DNA of 62,803 nucleotides from CAZADS01 sp964483985. GTDB lineage: Bacteria; Pseudomonadota; Alphaproteobacteria; Thalassobaculales; Thalassobaculaceae. The stretch spans positions 1 through 62,803 of the forward strand of contig CAZADS010000070.1 of assembly GCA_964483985.1 (NCBI GenBank), written 5' to 3'. A program made the position numbers and the translations under genes. Below are positions 18,389 to 27,767 of the stretch, in pieces (within the stretch, counting starts at the first letter, position 1; the number at the start of each line of letters is the position of its first letter). The notes beneath the pieces were generated by a model, which was not told where the DNA came from, did not search any database, and was given only the letters and a program-made list of their open reading frames with translations.

Positions 18389-19795
18389 ATGTCTGAAACA
18401 AGGAAACTTGCAGAATTTACCGCTAGTATTTCCTACGACACTCTACCCTCGGAGGTTGTGGAAAGAACTAAGTTTCTAATTATGGACATGATAGGGATCT
18501 CAATTCGGGCCCAGCACGATGCCGATTCAACGCCAGCTCTTTTAGCAGCATGCCGAGCAATGGGCTATACAGGAGGTACGAGCCGCGTTATTGGATCTCA
18601 TGAGACATATACCCCCCCTGGGGCGGCAATGATAAATGGCACGTTGGCACATAGTCTTGATTTTGACGACACCCATGCGGCGGGCTCAATCCACTCAAGT
18701 GCTCCTATAGTGCCGGCGGCTTTAGCGGCAGCCCAGATGGTTAATGCGGATAATAAAACGGTTATAGCTGCTATCACTGCTGGCTATGAAGTTCAGATTC
18801 GCTTAAGCTTGGCTTTAAATCCCACAGAGCATTATAAAAGAGGTTATCATCCATCTGCCACCTGTGGAGCCTTTGGAGCTGCTGCGGCGGTGGGCAGAAT
18901 ATTTCGCCTCAACGCAGACGGTATTGAGCGGGCACTTGGTATAGCAGAATGTCAAACATCGGGATCTATGAGATTCTTGGCAGATGGAGCTTGGACTAAA
19001 AGATTTCAGGTCGGCTATGCGGCTCATAACGGTTTGTTAGCGGCGTCTCTTGCGGCCGAAGGTTTTGTTGGTCCGGCCGGTTCTATCGAGGGAAAAGATG
19101 GGTTCCTTCAGTCCTATGCTCCAAATCCGGAGGTAGCTAAAGCGGCTGCTGATCTTGGGCTCGTTTGGGAAACGATGAATATAGCCGTAAAACCATATCC
19201 CTCATGTCGGTACAGTCACTCTGCTATGGGGGCATTAGCTGTGGCTCGCTCTAGTAACGATATCAGCTTAGAGGAAATAGAATCAGTAGAAGTAGGTTTG
19301 CCACATACTGGTTGGCGAATCATTGGCGAAACGGACGAGGTAAAACGGTATCCAATCGGTGCTGTTGATGGACAATTTTCTATGCCTTTTTGTGGGGCGG
19401 TCGTAATGCGTCAGGGCACGATGGGCTGGGATGATTATGCGAAACATTTAAATGATAATGATACATTATCTTTAGCGGAAAAATTTAGCACCGTTACGGA
19501 TTCCTGGGCCGAATCGGAATACCCAAAAAACATGGCTGGTGTGGTTCGAATAAAAACACCTCGGGGGATTTTTGAAGAAAAGGTGGTTGTGCCCAAAGGT
19601 GAACCTAGTAATTTTATGACGGCTTCTGACGCTCGCAGTAAATTTGATGATCTTGTTTCCCCCTATTTGGATCTTTCACAAAGAACTAAACTTGTTGACG
19701 CTCTCTTGCGTTTGGATCAAACCTTATCGGTTGTAGAAATGTTGGATTTAACTAAGTCAAATCCGCCTGCCCTTAGGGTGGCGGGAGCAGATTGA
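18389..19795 (+). CDS. MmgE/PrpD family protein
   Basis: MmgE/PrpD-fold dehydratase/isomerase of 468 aa; PrpD is 2-methylcitrate dehydratase and other members act on other polycarboxylates such as cis-aconitate. Recognisable segments are an N-terminal all-helical part, LDFDDTHA (around residue 90), HPSATCGAFGAAAA and the KPYPSCRYSHSA motif. The ATG at 18389 is preceded by GGGAG at 18377-18381; a TTG ten codons earlier lacks this. No prpB or prpC is nearby, so this is not a methylcitrate operon. It runs 11 nt ahead of the MaoC gene. Confidence 0.9.
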   Translation: MSETRKLAEFTASISYDTLPSEVVERTKFLIMDMIGISIRAQHDADSTPALLAACRAMGYTGGTSRVIGSHETYTPPGAAMINGTLAHSLDFDDTHAAGSIHSSAPIVPAALAAAQMVNADNKTVIAAITAGYEVQIRLSLALNPTEHYKRGYHPSATCGAFGAAAAVGRIFRLNADGIERALGIAECQTSGSMRFLADGAWTKRFQVGYAAHNGLLAASLAAEGFVGPAGSIEGKDGFLQSYAPNPEVAKAAADLGLVWETMNIAVKPYPSCRYSHSAMGALAVARSSNDISLEEIESVEVGLPHTGWRIIGETDEVKRYPIGAVDGQFSMPFCGAVVMRQGTMGWDDYAKHLNDNDTLSLAEKFSTVTDSWAESEYPKNMAGVVRIKTPRGIFEEKVVVPKGEPSNFMTASDARSKFDDLVSPYLDLSQRTKLVDALLRLDQTLSVVEMLDLTKSNPPALRVAGAD

Positions 19796-19806
19796 GGAAT
19801 TAATTT

Positions 19807-20325
19807 GTGAGCTATGCAAGTACTCCTATCTCTGATTCCAGCGCAGGCCGCCGGTTTAGAGAAGATATCGGCCGGTATTACGAAGACTTCATCGTTGGGG
19901 ATGTCTACGAACATCGGCCTGGAAGGACCATCAATGAGGCTGACAACTCCTGGTTTACACTATTAACCATGAATACCCACCCACTTCATTTCGACTCTGA
20001 GTATGCTAAGAAGAGTGAATTTGGGCGCACGTTGGTTAATTCTTGTCTGACGCTTTCAATGGTTGCTGGGATGAGTGTGAGTGATATCAGTCAGAAAGCC
20101 GTCGCTAATTTAGGTTGGACAGATATAAAATTACCAGCTCCTGTTTTTGTTGGGGATACGATTTATTCTGAGTCGTTAGTCCTAAGCAAGCGGGAATCTA
20201 AATCCCGACGGACACAAGGTATTGTATCCGTTCGTACTACTGGCAAAAAGGCCGATGGTACAACGTTTATGACTTTTGACCGATCGATGTTGGTCCCTAA
20301 ACGGGGACATGGAATAGATAAATAA
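19807..20325 (+). CDS. MaoC-family hydratase
   Basis: Hot-dog-fold enoyl-CoA hydratase of 172 aa. The hydratase-2 signature is visible as MNTHPLHFDSEYAK, with the Asp and His expected to activate water, followed by the FGRTLVNSCLTLSM helix. The protein resembles mesaconyl/methylfumaryl-CoA hydratases in layout. The GTG start has GAGGA 8-12 nt upstream and follows PrpD closely. With PrpD and the acyl-CoA dehydrogenase it suggests processing of a branched or unsaturated dicarboxylate as its CoA ester. Confidence 0.88.
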   Translation: MSYASTPISDSSAGRRFREDIGRYYEDFIVGDVYEHRPGRTINEADNSWFTLLTMNTHPLHFDSEYAKKSEFGRTLVNSCLTLSMVAGMSVSDISQKAVANLGWTDIKLPAPVFVGDTIYSESLVLSKRESKSRRTQGIVSVRTTGKKADGTTFMTFDRSMLVPKRGHGIDK

Positions 20326-20361
20326 CTATAGAGTTGAATTTAATGCAGAAAGATGGCTACC

Positions 20362-20378
20362 CCCTTTAAGAAAAAGGG
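20362..20378 (+). terminator. Weak hairpin after MaoC gene
   Basis: CCCTTT-AAGAA-AAAGGG forms a 6-bp perfect stem with a 5-nt loop 37 nt after the MaoC stop, followed by AGTTTTC. Only three G-C pairs and a short T run, so it would be a weak terminator or an mRNA-stabilising hairpin before the acyl-CoA dehydrogenase gene. Confidence 0.3.
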
Positions 20379-20472
20379 AGTTTTCAAAATGAATAAGTAA
20401 AATTCAAAATTCCAAACTACTAGAGATACTAAAAAGTTTTAATAAAAAGTTATCAAAGGCGAGAGGACCAAA

Positions 20473-21648
20473 ATGGCAGCAGCGGAAGACTTTGGTACTG
20501 AGGAACGTGAAGAACAGGAGCGGATGGTACTTGAAAGCGTGGATCGATTTCTTGAGCGTGATGTTGCACCCTATGCACATGCTCTCGAAACGGATGATAT
20601 TTATCCACAGGAAATTGTCGATAAAATGGTTGATATGGGGCTTTTTGGCGCTACAATTGGTGTTGAATACGGAGGTTTAGGCCTGTCGGCATCAACTTAT
20701 GCAAAGATAGTCGAACGCGTATCCACCGTTTGGATGTCCGTATCAGGTATCTTTAATTCTCACTTGATTATGGCGGCAGCTGTTGAACGAGCTGGAACAG
20801 ATGAACAGAAAGAAAAATGGCTCCCGCAGTTTGCAGCGGGCAAGTTACGTGGTGGTGTTGCGTTAACCGAGCCGGATGCTGGTACCGACTTGCAGGGGAT
20901 TCGAACAAGGGCTGATAAGTCTGGAAATGGATATTCTTTGAACGGTGCGAAGGCATGGATAAGCAATTCTGTAGAGGGCGGAATTCTTGCTGTTTTGGCT
21001 AAGACAAATCCAGATGCCGAACCTAGACATAAAGGTATGAGTTTATTTTTAGTCGAAAAAAGCAAAGAATTTTCAGTCGAGAAAAGGATGAAGAAACTCG
21101 GTTATAAAGGAATTGATACTGGTGAATTTGTAATGAACGATCTTTTTGTTCCAGGTGAAAATCTTGTTGGAGGAATTGAGGGTAGGGGCTTGCAGCAGAT
21201 TTTAAGCGGTTTGGAACTTGGTAGGATAAACGTTGCGGCGCGTGGGGTAGGCATTGCCAGAGCTTGTCTAATGAAATCCGTTGAATATTCTCAAGTTCGA
21301 AAAACGTTTGGAAAACCCATTTGTGAGCATCAGTCTATTCAAATCAAACTTGCTGATATGGCTACTCAGCTTGAATCTGCAAGATTACTAACAGAGCAGG
21401 CTGCTCATGCCTATGATCAGGGCGAACGGTGTGATATGGAAGCTGGAATGGCAAAATTAGCTGCTAGTGAAGCCGCCTTACATAATAGCCTAGAGGCTAT
21501 GCGCTTGCATGGTGCGTACGGATATTCAAAAGAGTTTGATATTGAAAGATATTATAGGGATGCTCCTTTACTAGCTATCGGCGAAGGCACGAACGAATTG
21601 CAAAGACTTATAATTGCGCGGCAATTAATAGCTCGGCATCCTGTTTAA
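20473..21648 (+). CDS. Acyl-CoA dehydrogenase
   Basis: FAD-dependent acyl-CoA dehydrogenase of 391 aa, oxidising an acyl-CoA to the 2,3-enoyl-CoA with electrons passed to ETF. Signatures: GGVALTEPDAGTDLQG, the flavin-binding SNS strand, the RKTFGKPICEHQSIQ helix, and the C-terminal GEGTNELQRLIIARQL with the usual catalytic-region glutamate. AGAGGA lies just upstream of the ATG. Same direction as PrpD-MaoC, separated by 147 nt; acyl chain specificity cannot be read. Confidence 0.95.
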   Translation: MAAAEDFGTEEREEQERMVLESVDRFLERDVAPYAHALETDDIYPQEIVDKMVDMGLFGATIGVEYGGLGLSASTYAKIVERVSTVWMSVSGIFNSHLIMAAAVERAGTDEQKEKWLPQFAAGKLRGGVALTEPDAGTDLQGIRTRADKSGNGYSLNGAKAWISNSVEGGILAVLAKTNPDAEPRHKGMSLFLVEKSKEFSVEKRMKKLGYKGIDTGEFVMNDLFVPGENLVGGIEGRGLQQILSGLELGRINVAARGVGIARACLMKSVEYSQVRKTFGKPICEHQSIQIKLADMATQLESARLLTEQAAHAYDQGERCDMEAGMAKLAASEAALHNSLEAMRLHGAYGYSKEFDIERYYRDAPLLAIGEGTNELQRLIIARQLIARHPV

Positions 21649-21689
21649 TTGTTTGTGAAAAATGGTTGGGTTAACGAATCATTATTTTT

Positions 21690-22724
21690 TCAGCGTTTTA
21701 AAATATAGTCACTTATCTGAACTTCTTTGCCTAAATTTGCATAATCACCGTCGGCTCTTTTGCGTCTGAATGTGCCCCAATGAATACCCTCATATAATTT
21801 ATTTTTTAGGTCAGGTTCTAGAGGTTCAACCACAGTTTCGTATGAGGGATTGAAAAAGAACGGAATTGAATAACGGTCTAGACTTTCCATAGCAATAACG
21901 CGATGAAGAGCAGCTCGGTAAACGTCGTTTGACCATACTTGAACCATATCCCCTATATTAATCACAAAAGCCCCTTCCACTGGGTGAACGGGATGCCAAA
22001 CTCCGTCTTTGTACACTTGTAAACCCCCGACACTATCTTGAATAAGCACTGTAATTGCACCCGCATCACTGTGATGATGTACGCCAAGACCTGCTTCGTG
22101 TTGGCCATGGAATTTTACGTCGGATAAAGGGTCATCTACAGGATAATAATTCAGACGTAAAAAACTCGTATGATGGGGCTGAAAACAATTTATCAGGTGA
22201 TTTTTTGGATGACCAAGTCCAAGACATATAGCCTCCAAGATTCGGGTAGATAGGCTTTCGCAAGCTTCAAAATGATTGCGCATAACTGATTTAAATGCAG
22301 GTAGTGTTTTAGGCCAAGGCGTAGCCCCTGAAAAAGGGTCTTCAGATAAATTAAACTCCGCATTATCGCACGGCGAAATATCGAAAATTTCCTTTTTGTC
22401 CCTCTGATTCTTCGTTAATTCGTGGTCAAAATAACCCCAGGGATTATCCTTTGAGCGGTTGAGATTTCGCTTCAAGTGCTTTGGCATCGCAAAGAAATCA
22501 TAAACTGCTTTCCAAACTCTTTCTAGATGACCGGTATTTACGCCATGGTTTACTACTTGAAAGAAACCCCAATCACTGCATGCGCTTACAATTTCTGTTG
22601 CAACTCTTTTGATTGTGTCAGAATCGTGCAGGCCACGTTGCCCCCCGAGGTCTATAACAGGAACAGATTCGGTGTTTAAATTATATGGGGCAACCTTGGC
22701 GGAATACGGATCAATGCATGACAT
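21690..22724 (-). CDS. Isopenicillin N synthase-like Fe(II)/2OG oxygenase
   Basis: Non-heme iron dioxygenase of the IPNS/ACC-oxidase/gibberellin-oxidase superfamily, 344 aa. The iron triad is H218-x-D220 (in VHHHSDAG) and H274, and R284-x-S286 (RYS) would bind the 2-oxoglutarate carboxylate, so it is a 2OG-dependent oxygenase rather than a true isopenicillin N synthase. The N-terminal DWGFFQVVNHG motif is typical. I chose the ATG at 22724 because GGAG sits 6-9 nt upstream; another ATG lies nine codons earlier. Divergent from the hyuAB-like operon, with a 275-nt shared upstream region. Confidence 0.9.
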   Translation of the reverse strand: MSCIDPYSAKVAPYNLNTESVPVIDLGGQRGLHDSDTIKRVATEIVSACSDWGFFQVVNHGVNTGHLERVWKAVYDFFAMPKHLKRNLNRSKDNPWGYFDHELTKNQRDKKEIFDISPCDNAEFNLSEDPFSGATPWPKTLPAFKSVMRNHFEACESLSTRILEAICLGLGHPKNHLINCFQPHHTSFLRLNYYPVDDPLSDVKFHGQHEAGLGVHHHSDAGAITVLIQDSVGGLQVYKDGVWHPVHPVEGAFVINIGDMVQVWSNDVYRAALHRVIAMESLDRYSIPFFFNPSYETVVEPLEPDLKNKLYEGIHWGTFRRKRADGDYANLGKEVQISDYILKR

Positions 22725-22999
22725 GGTTTTCTCCAAGCAACATAATGGCATGCATAATTAAAACTGTTATAAAACTTAATTAAGCAAGATGGAAAAAATT
22801 ATTTTTGATTAAAAGCATGATAACGTAAGTTCTTTTATCTAAAAAGTTTAAATAATAGAGTTATTAGACCCTTGATTTTATTTGACAAGATACGTGATTA
22901 CGGGCTTGTGAGGTGTTAATTTAATTTGGAAAGAATTGATTAATTGGAACTCTAACATTCCCTAAGTGGAGTTATTTAAACTAAAAAACGGAAAAATCC

Positions 23000-25054
23000 A
23001 TGACTGTTCATATAGGTGTTGATGTTGGAGGTACTTTTACTGATTTTGCAGTGAGTATTCCTGACGATAATAAACAAATTTTTTATAAATTACCTTCTAC
23101 TCCGGAGGCGCCAGACGAGGCTATCGTGAGAGGTCTTAAAGACCTAATAAAAAGGCATAAATTAAATCCTTTAGAGATAGTTCGGCTTGGCCATGGAACA
23201 ACTGTCGGCACCAACGCATTAATACAACGTCAAGTTGGTAAAGTCGCGATGATCACCAGCCGAGGCTTTAAAGATTTGCTAGAAATTGGAAGGCAAATCA
23301 GACCAAAAGTTTATGATATTCATCAAGATTTCCCAAAACCCCTCGTGCCGAGATGGCTTAGATTTGAGGTGCCGGAACGGATTCGTGCTGACGGCATAAT
23401 TCATACACCTCTTGATGAAGATAAGGTGCGAGAGATTGCACAACAGATATTAGTGGAGGGCATTGATTGTGTTGCCGTCTGTTTTCTTCACTCCCATGCT
23501 TTTCCTCAACATGAACAGAGAGCAGCGGCTATTTTGAATGAAATATTGGGAAACAAAGTAGAAATTATGACCTCTTCGATGGTTTACCCGGAGTTTAGAG
23601 AATATGAACGGTTCTCCACTACTATTTTGAACGCCGCGTTGTTGACGGTCATGAGCGCGTATTTGAACCGACTTTCCGAAAAATTGTTCAAGCTTGGCAT
23701 TCGTACCGAACCTACTGTTAGTCAAAGTGGTGGTGGATTGATGTCGGCGACATTTTCACGCCGCTATCCAATCAGATCAGCGCTCTCGGGTCCTGCGGCT
23801 GGGGTGCTTGGCGCAGCCTATCGAGCTAAAGCTGCGGGTGAGTCCAATATAATCACCTTGGACATAGGGGGGACAAGTGCGGACGTATCCCTTTTAGTTG
23901 AGGGTGAACCTTCAATTGTTCATAGTCGACGACTAGCTGGTTTCCCTTTACGATTACCTGCATTGGACGTTAATGCGGTAGGTGCCGGAGGTGGTTCTAT
24001 AGCTTGGATTGATCGTGACGGACTTTTAAAGGTCGGCCCAAAAAGTGCTGGTGCATCTCCAGGGCCTGCTTGTTATGGGCAAGGCGGAAGCGCTGCAACA
24101 GTCACTGATGCGAATGTGCTGCTCGGTCGGTTGCCTAGCAAATCTCTTTTGGATGGAAGGATGAGTATAAGAAAAGATTTAGCAAAGGAAGCGGTTGATA
24201 GATTAGCTAAACCATTGGGTATGAGTATTGAGGATACGGCTTTGGGCATCGTACAAGTCGCGTGTGCTGTGATTGTTAAGGCTATCCGGGCAATTTCAGT
24301 GGAAAGGGGGCACGATCCTGCAAATTTCGCGCTTTTTGCATTTGGCGGCGCTGGACCTTTGCATGCCATAGATGTTGCCGAAGAACTTGGAATTAAAAGA
24401 ATTATAATACCACCGAATCCCGGAATTCTTTGTGCAGAAGGGCTTCTTAGCTCTGACCTAGTAACAGATTTAGTACATCCGATTCTTGTGCCTTTTGAAG
24501 GAAATGCACAGTCAGTTTTAAATTCATCCGTGGCGGATTTACAAAATCGAGCGAATGCATGGTTTGAGGCGGAGAAGATCGATGATGAAGCTCGTCAAAG
24601 TATTTGGTCGTTAGATTTGCGTTATGCTGGGCAAAATTTTGAATTATCCATTACTGTGAATCCCGAAGAGTTTAAGACCGCTGCTATGGAGAGTATTCGT
24701 CGGAAGTTTGATTCCGCTCACGAGGTTGCCTACGGTTTTGCTCAAGCAAAGGAACCTATTGAGATGGTAGGGATACGTGTCAAACTTACCGGTATTTTAT
24801 CCAAACCTCCTCTCCCGACGATAAATCAAGGTTCTCGGATTGAGCCAATGGAGTGGCGGAAAGTGGCATTCGGTAAAGGTGATTGGGTGGATACACCTGT
24901 TTATCAGCGTTCGGATCTGGAGGCGAGCATTGCTATTAGTGGACCAGCAGTAATAGAACAAATGGACAGCATGATTTTGATGTTTCCCGATGACAAAGCG
25001 ACTGTAGATGTTTGGGGTAATCTGGTGCTCGAAACTGGGAACCGTGGAGTTTAG
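23000..25054 (+). CDS. Hydantoinase/oxoprolinase family protein, subunit A
   Basis: HyuA-type subunit, 684 aa, with an actin-like ATPase fold: GVDVGGTFTDF at the N-terminus, LGHGTTVGTNALI, the LDIGGTSADVS phosphate loop around 297-307, and FGGAGPLHA. These enzymes use ATP to open cyclic amides (5-oxoproline, hydantoins) or carboxylate ketones such as acetone; the sequence does not decide which. The partner HyuB begins 2 nt after the stop. No ribosome site stronger than GGAAAA precedes the ATG. Confidence 0.93.
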   Translation: MTVHIGVDVGGTFTDFAVSIPDDNKQIFYKLPSTPEAPDEAIVRGLKDLIKRHKLNPLEIVRLGHGTTVGTNALIQRQVGKVAMITSRGFKDLLEIGRQIRPKVYDIHQDFPKPLVPRWLRFEVPERIRADGIIHTPLDEDKVREIAQQILVEGIDCVAVCFLHSHAFPQHEQRAAAILNEILGNKVEIMTSSMVYPEFREYERFSTTILNAALLTVMSAYLNRLSEKLFKLGIRTEPTVSQSGGGLMSATFSRRYPIRSALSGPAAGVLGAAYRAKAAGESNIITLDIGGTSADVSLLVEGEPSIVHSRRLAGFPLRLPALDVNAVGAGGGSIAWIDRDGLLKVGPKSAGASPGPACYGQGGSAATVTDANVLLGRLPSKSLLDGRMSIRKDLAKEAVDRLAKPLGMSIEDTALGIVQVACAVIVKAIRAISVERGHDPANFALFAFGGAGPLHAIDVAEELGIKRIIIPPNPGILCAEGLLSSDLVTDLVHPILVPFEGNAQSVLNSSVADLQNRANAWFEAEKIDDEARQSIWSLDLRYAGQNFELSITVNPEEFKTAAMESIRRKFDSAHEVAYGFAQAKEPIEMVGIRVKLTGILSKPPLPTINQGSRIEPMEWRKVAFGKGDWVDTPVYQRSDLEASIAISGPAVIEQMDSMILMFPDDKATVDVWGNLVLETGNRGV

Positions 25055-25056
25055 AT

Positions 25057-26730
25057 ATGGTGAAATTAACACCAATTGAAATAGAATTAATGCGTAATGG
25101 ACTAATGAGCATTTGTGATGAGATGTTTTTGGCGATAATGAAAAGCGCCTATTCTACTAACATCAAAGAACGGCACGATCATAGTGCTGCTATTTTTGAC
25201 GCCCAAGGCCGCGTGGTTGTTCAGGGAGAAAGTTTACCACTGCATTTAGCATCAATGCTGGGACTCGTCGAAGTTGTATTAGATAGATATGGGGTTGAAA
25301 AGATTAGTCCGGGGGACATGTTTTTATCTAATGACCCGTTCGTTGGTCGAGGTTCGCATTTGCCGGATGTCGCTATTTTGGCGCCAATTTTTCGTGATGG
25401 GGAGTTGGTTTTATTCATTTCTAATATAGCGCATCATTCTGATATTGGTGGCATGGCGCCAGGGTCAATGGCTGGCGGTATGACAGAAATTTACCAAGAA
25501 GGTCTGAGGATACCGCCTATACGTATTGTCCAAGACGGTGAGATATTACAGGATATCCTAGATTTGGTCCTTCTGAATGTTAGAGTCCCCCGAGAGCGTC
25601 GGGGTGACTACATGGCCCAAATAGCCGCAAACCGACTTGGGACTAGAAGGCTTAGTGAGTTTTTTAGGCGATGGACTAAAGATCAAATTGCAGCAGGTTG
25701 TTCGGAAATTATTCTTGCTGTAACTCGGCGTATGCGTGCTGGAATATCTGAAATACCCGATGGTGATTACCATTTTGAAGATGTACTTGACGATGACGGC
25801 ATGGGTACAGAAAACATACCGGTGGTTGTGAATATACAGAAAAGCGGTGAGGAAATTTCATTTGATTTTTCTGGCTCGGGAGATCAAGTCAAAGGCAATA
25901 TGAATAATAGTTTTGCAGGCCTTCAAGCAAGCGTTCTTTTCGCTTTAAAAGTACTTATTGATCCTGACGGTCCCACTAACCACGGGATGTTGGAACCAGT
26001 GCAAATAAATGCTCCAAAAGCTAGCGTTGTAAATGCGTCGTTCCCTGCCGCTACTGCTGCTAGAGCCCAGACTTGTCAACGTATCATCGATGTGGTGCTA
26101 GGTGCTTTAGCGTCAGCTGTCCCAGAAAGAGTAATTGCCGCAAGTAATGGAGCAAACGGAGTTGCTACGTTCTCTGGCACCGGCCCCGATGGTCGATATT
26201 ATCTTTATATGGAAACTATCGGTGGAGGTGCGGGCGCGCGATCTTATAAAGATGGGACGGATGGCGTCCAGGTTCATGTGACCAATACGTCAAACCTTCC
26301 TGTTGAAGCATTAGAAAATGAATACCCTCTTTTGGTTGAACGATATGAATTAATTGATGGTTCTGGCGGGGCTGGAGAATGGAGGGGAGGTCTGGGTTTA
26401 CGGCGTGTTTATCGTGCTATTGATCACACAATGATGTTTTCTGGGCAAGGGGAAAGAGCCATTCATCCTCCCTGGGGTCTTTTTGGTGGCAGAAATGGCG
26501 GACGTGGTTCAATTTCGCTCATTTTTGATGATGGCCGACGGCAAGAATTGGCAATTAAACCTGCTTCTTTGGAAGTGGACCAAAGTGCGGCAGTCTGTAT
26601 AGAAACTCCGGGAGCCGGCGGTTATGGTGCTCCCGCTAAACGAACTAAAGAATCCCTGTTGGAAGACCTCCGTTCTGGAAAATTTTCACAGGAATTTATG
26701 AAAGAGACATATGGATACAAAACGGGTTGA
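25057..26730 (+). CDS. Hydantoinase B/oxoprolinase family protein
   Basis: HyuB-type subunit, 557 aa, partner of the upstream HyuA-like protein. Family marks: the N-terminal SxNIKERHDHSAAIFD segment, LSNDPFVGRGSHLPD, HHSDIGGMAPGSM (metal-binding histidines and aspartate) and GGAGEWRGGLGLRR. The ATG starts 2 nt after hyuA, so the subunits are translated together. The third acetone-carboxylase-type subunit is absent, favouring an oxoprolinase/hydantoinase-like amidohydrolase. Confidence 0.93.
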   Translation: MVKLTPIEIELMRNGLMSICDEMFLAIMKSAYSTNIKERHDHSAAIFDAQGRVVVQGESLPLHLASMLGLVEVVLDRYGVEKISPGDMFLSNDPFVGRGSHLPDVAILAPIFRDGELVLFISNIAHHSDIGGMAPGSMAGGMTEIYQEGLRIPPIRIVQDGEILQDILDLVLLNVRVPRERRGDYMAQIAANRLGTRRLSEFFRRWTKDQIAAGCSEIILAVTRRMRAGISEIPDGDYHFEDVLDDDGMGTENIPVVVNIQKSGEEISFDFSGSGDQVKGNMNNSFAGLQASVLFALKVLIDPDGPTNHGMLEPVQINAPKASVVNASFPAATAARAQTCQRIIDVVLGALASAVPERVIAASNGANGVATFSGTGPDGRYYLYMETIGGGAGARSYKDGTDGVQVHVTNTSNLPVEALENEYPLLVERYELIDGSGGAGEWRGGLGLRRVYRAIDHTMMFSGQGERAIHPPWGLFGGRNGGRGSISLIFDDGRRQELAIKPASLEVDQSAAVCIETPGAGGYGAPAKRTKESLLEDLRSGKFSQEFMKETYGYKTG

Positions 26731-26789
26731 TGCTAGATGCACGATCGATCATTTTTTCCCTGCGTGGACCTAGGCTTCTAGTTCATTAG

Positions 26790-27548
26790 TTACATACACG
26801 TGGCACCACCGTCTATCACCAACTCGCTGCCGGTTATATAAGAAGAAGCGTCGGATGCTAGAAATATAACTCCCGCGATTATTTCTTCTATCGTCCCCAG
26901 TCGATTGAGCGCTACCCGCGACAATCGTTCCGCCAATACATTTGGATCAGACATAGCTTGATGGACCATCTCAGTGTCTATTGGACCGGGGAAAATAGCG
27001 TTACTTCGAATATTTTCTTTTGCATGCTGCGCAGCTGCGACTTTGCTTAAAATCCTGACCGCACCTTTGCTAGCCGCATAAGCTGGTTCTTGGTGGGTTG
27101 ATTGAGCTAGACCTGCTACCGAACAAATATTGATAATGGACCCGCCCCCCGCTTTTCTCATCGCCGGGATTGCGTGTTTCATTCCGAGGAAAACGCCTCG
27201 AGAATTCACGGCTTGTACCTTATCCCATTCTTCAACGGTTCTTTCTTCTATAGAAGCTTTACTGATAACAATGCCTGCATTGTTCACTAAAATATCGAGT
27301 TTTCCATATTCTGCTATAGCCGTTTGAACAGCATTGTTCCAATCATTTTCGTTTGTTACATCCAAATGTAGATAGATGGCGTTGCCGTTTAGTTCTTTTA
27401 TTTCCGCCGCTACTTCTTTCCCGGGGGCATCAAGTATATCGCCAAACACCACGTTAGCTCCCTCCATCGTGAAAGCTTTCGCTTCAGCGGCACCTTGCCC
27501 CCGCGCTCCGCCACTTATGAGTGCAACTTTACCTTCAAGCTTTCCCAT
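26790..27548 (-). CDS. SDR-family oxidoreductase (FabG/hydroxysteroid-DH type)
   Basis: Classical SDR of 252 aa with SGGARGQG in the cofactor loop, NNAGI, a SVAG serine and YAASK active site, ending in TGSELVIDGGATCM. The GARGQG loop is frequent in 3alpha/20beta-hydroxysteroid-dehydrogenase-like enzymes. AAAGGA precedes the ATG. Transcribed towards hyuB (59-nt convergent gap) and divergent from the LLM monooxygenase. Substrate unknown. Confidence 0.92.
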   Translation of the reverse strand: MGKLEGKVALISGGARGQGAAEAKAFTMEGANVVFGDILDAPGKEVAAEIKELNGNAIYLHLDVTNENDWNNAVQTAIAEYGKLDILVNNAGIVISKASIEERTVEEWDKVQAVNSRGVFLGMKHAIPAMRKAGGGSIINICSVAGLAQSTHQEPAYAASKGAVRILSKVAAAQHAKENIRSNAIFPGPIDTEMVHQAMSDPNVLAERLSRVALNRLGTIEEIIAGVIFLASDASSYITGSELVIDGGATCM

Positions 27549-27767
27549 TTTTTAATCCTTTCTGGTTCGTAATCATTTATACGGCAATTTAAATCCGATT
27601 AACAAAAAGAATCAAACGCACACTGGTAACGATTTTAATTTCATCCTAGATGGTTTATTCAAAAGCCAATTTTCGGATTGTGCATCATGAAAAATTTGCG
27701 CCTATTTCGTCGATAGAAAAAGGGGCTTCGTATCGAAAACCTCGAACTAATTTCGGAGTTAAAACTT

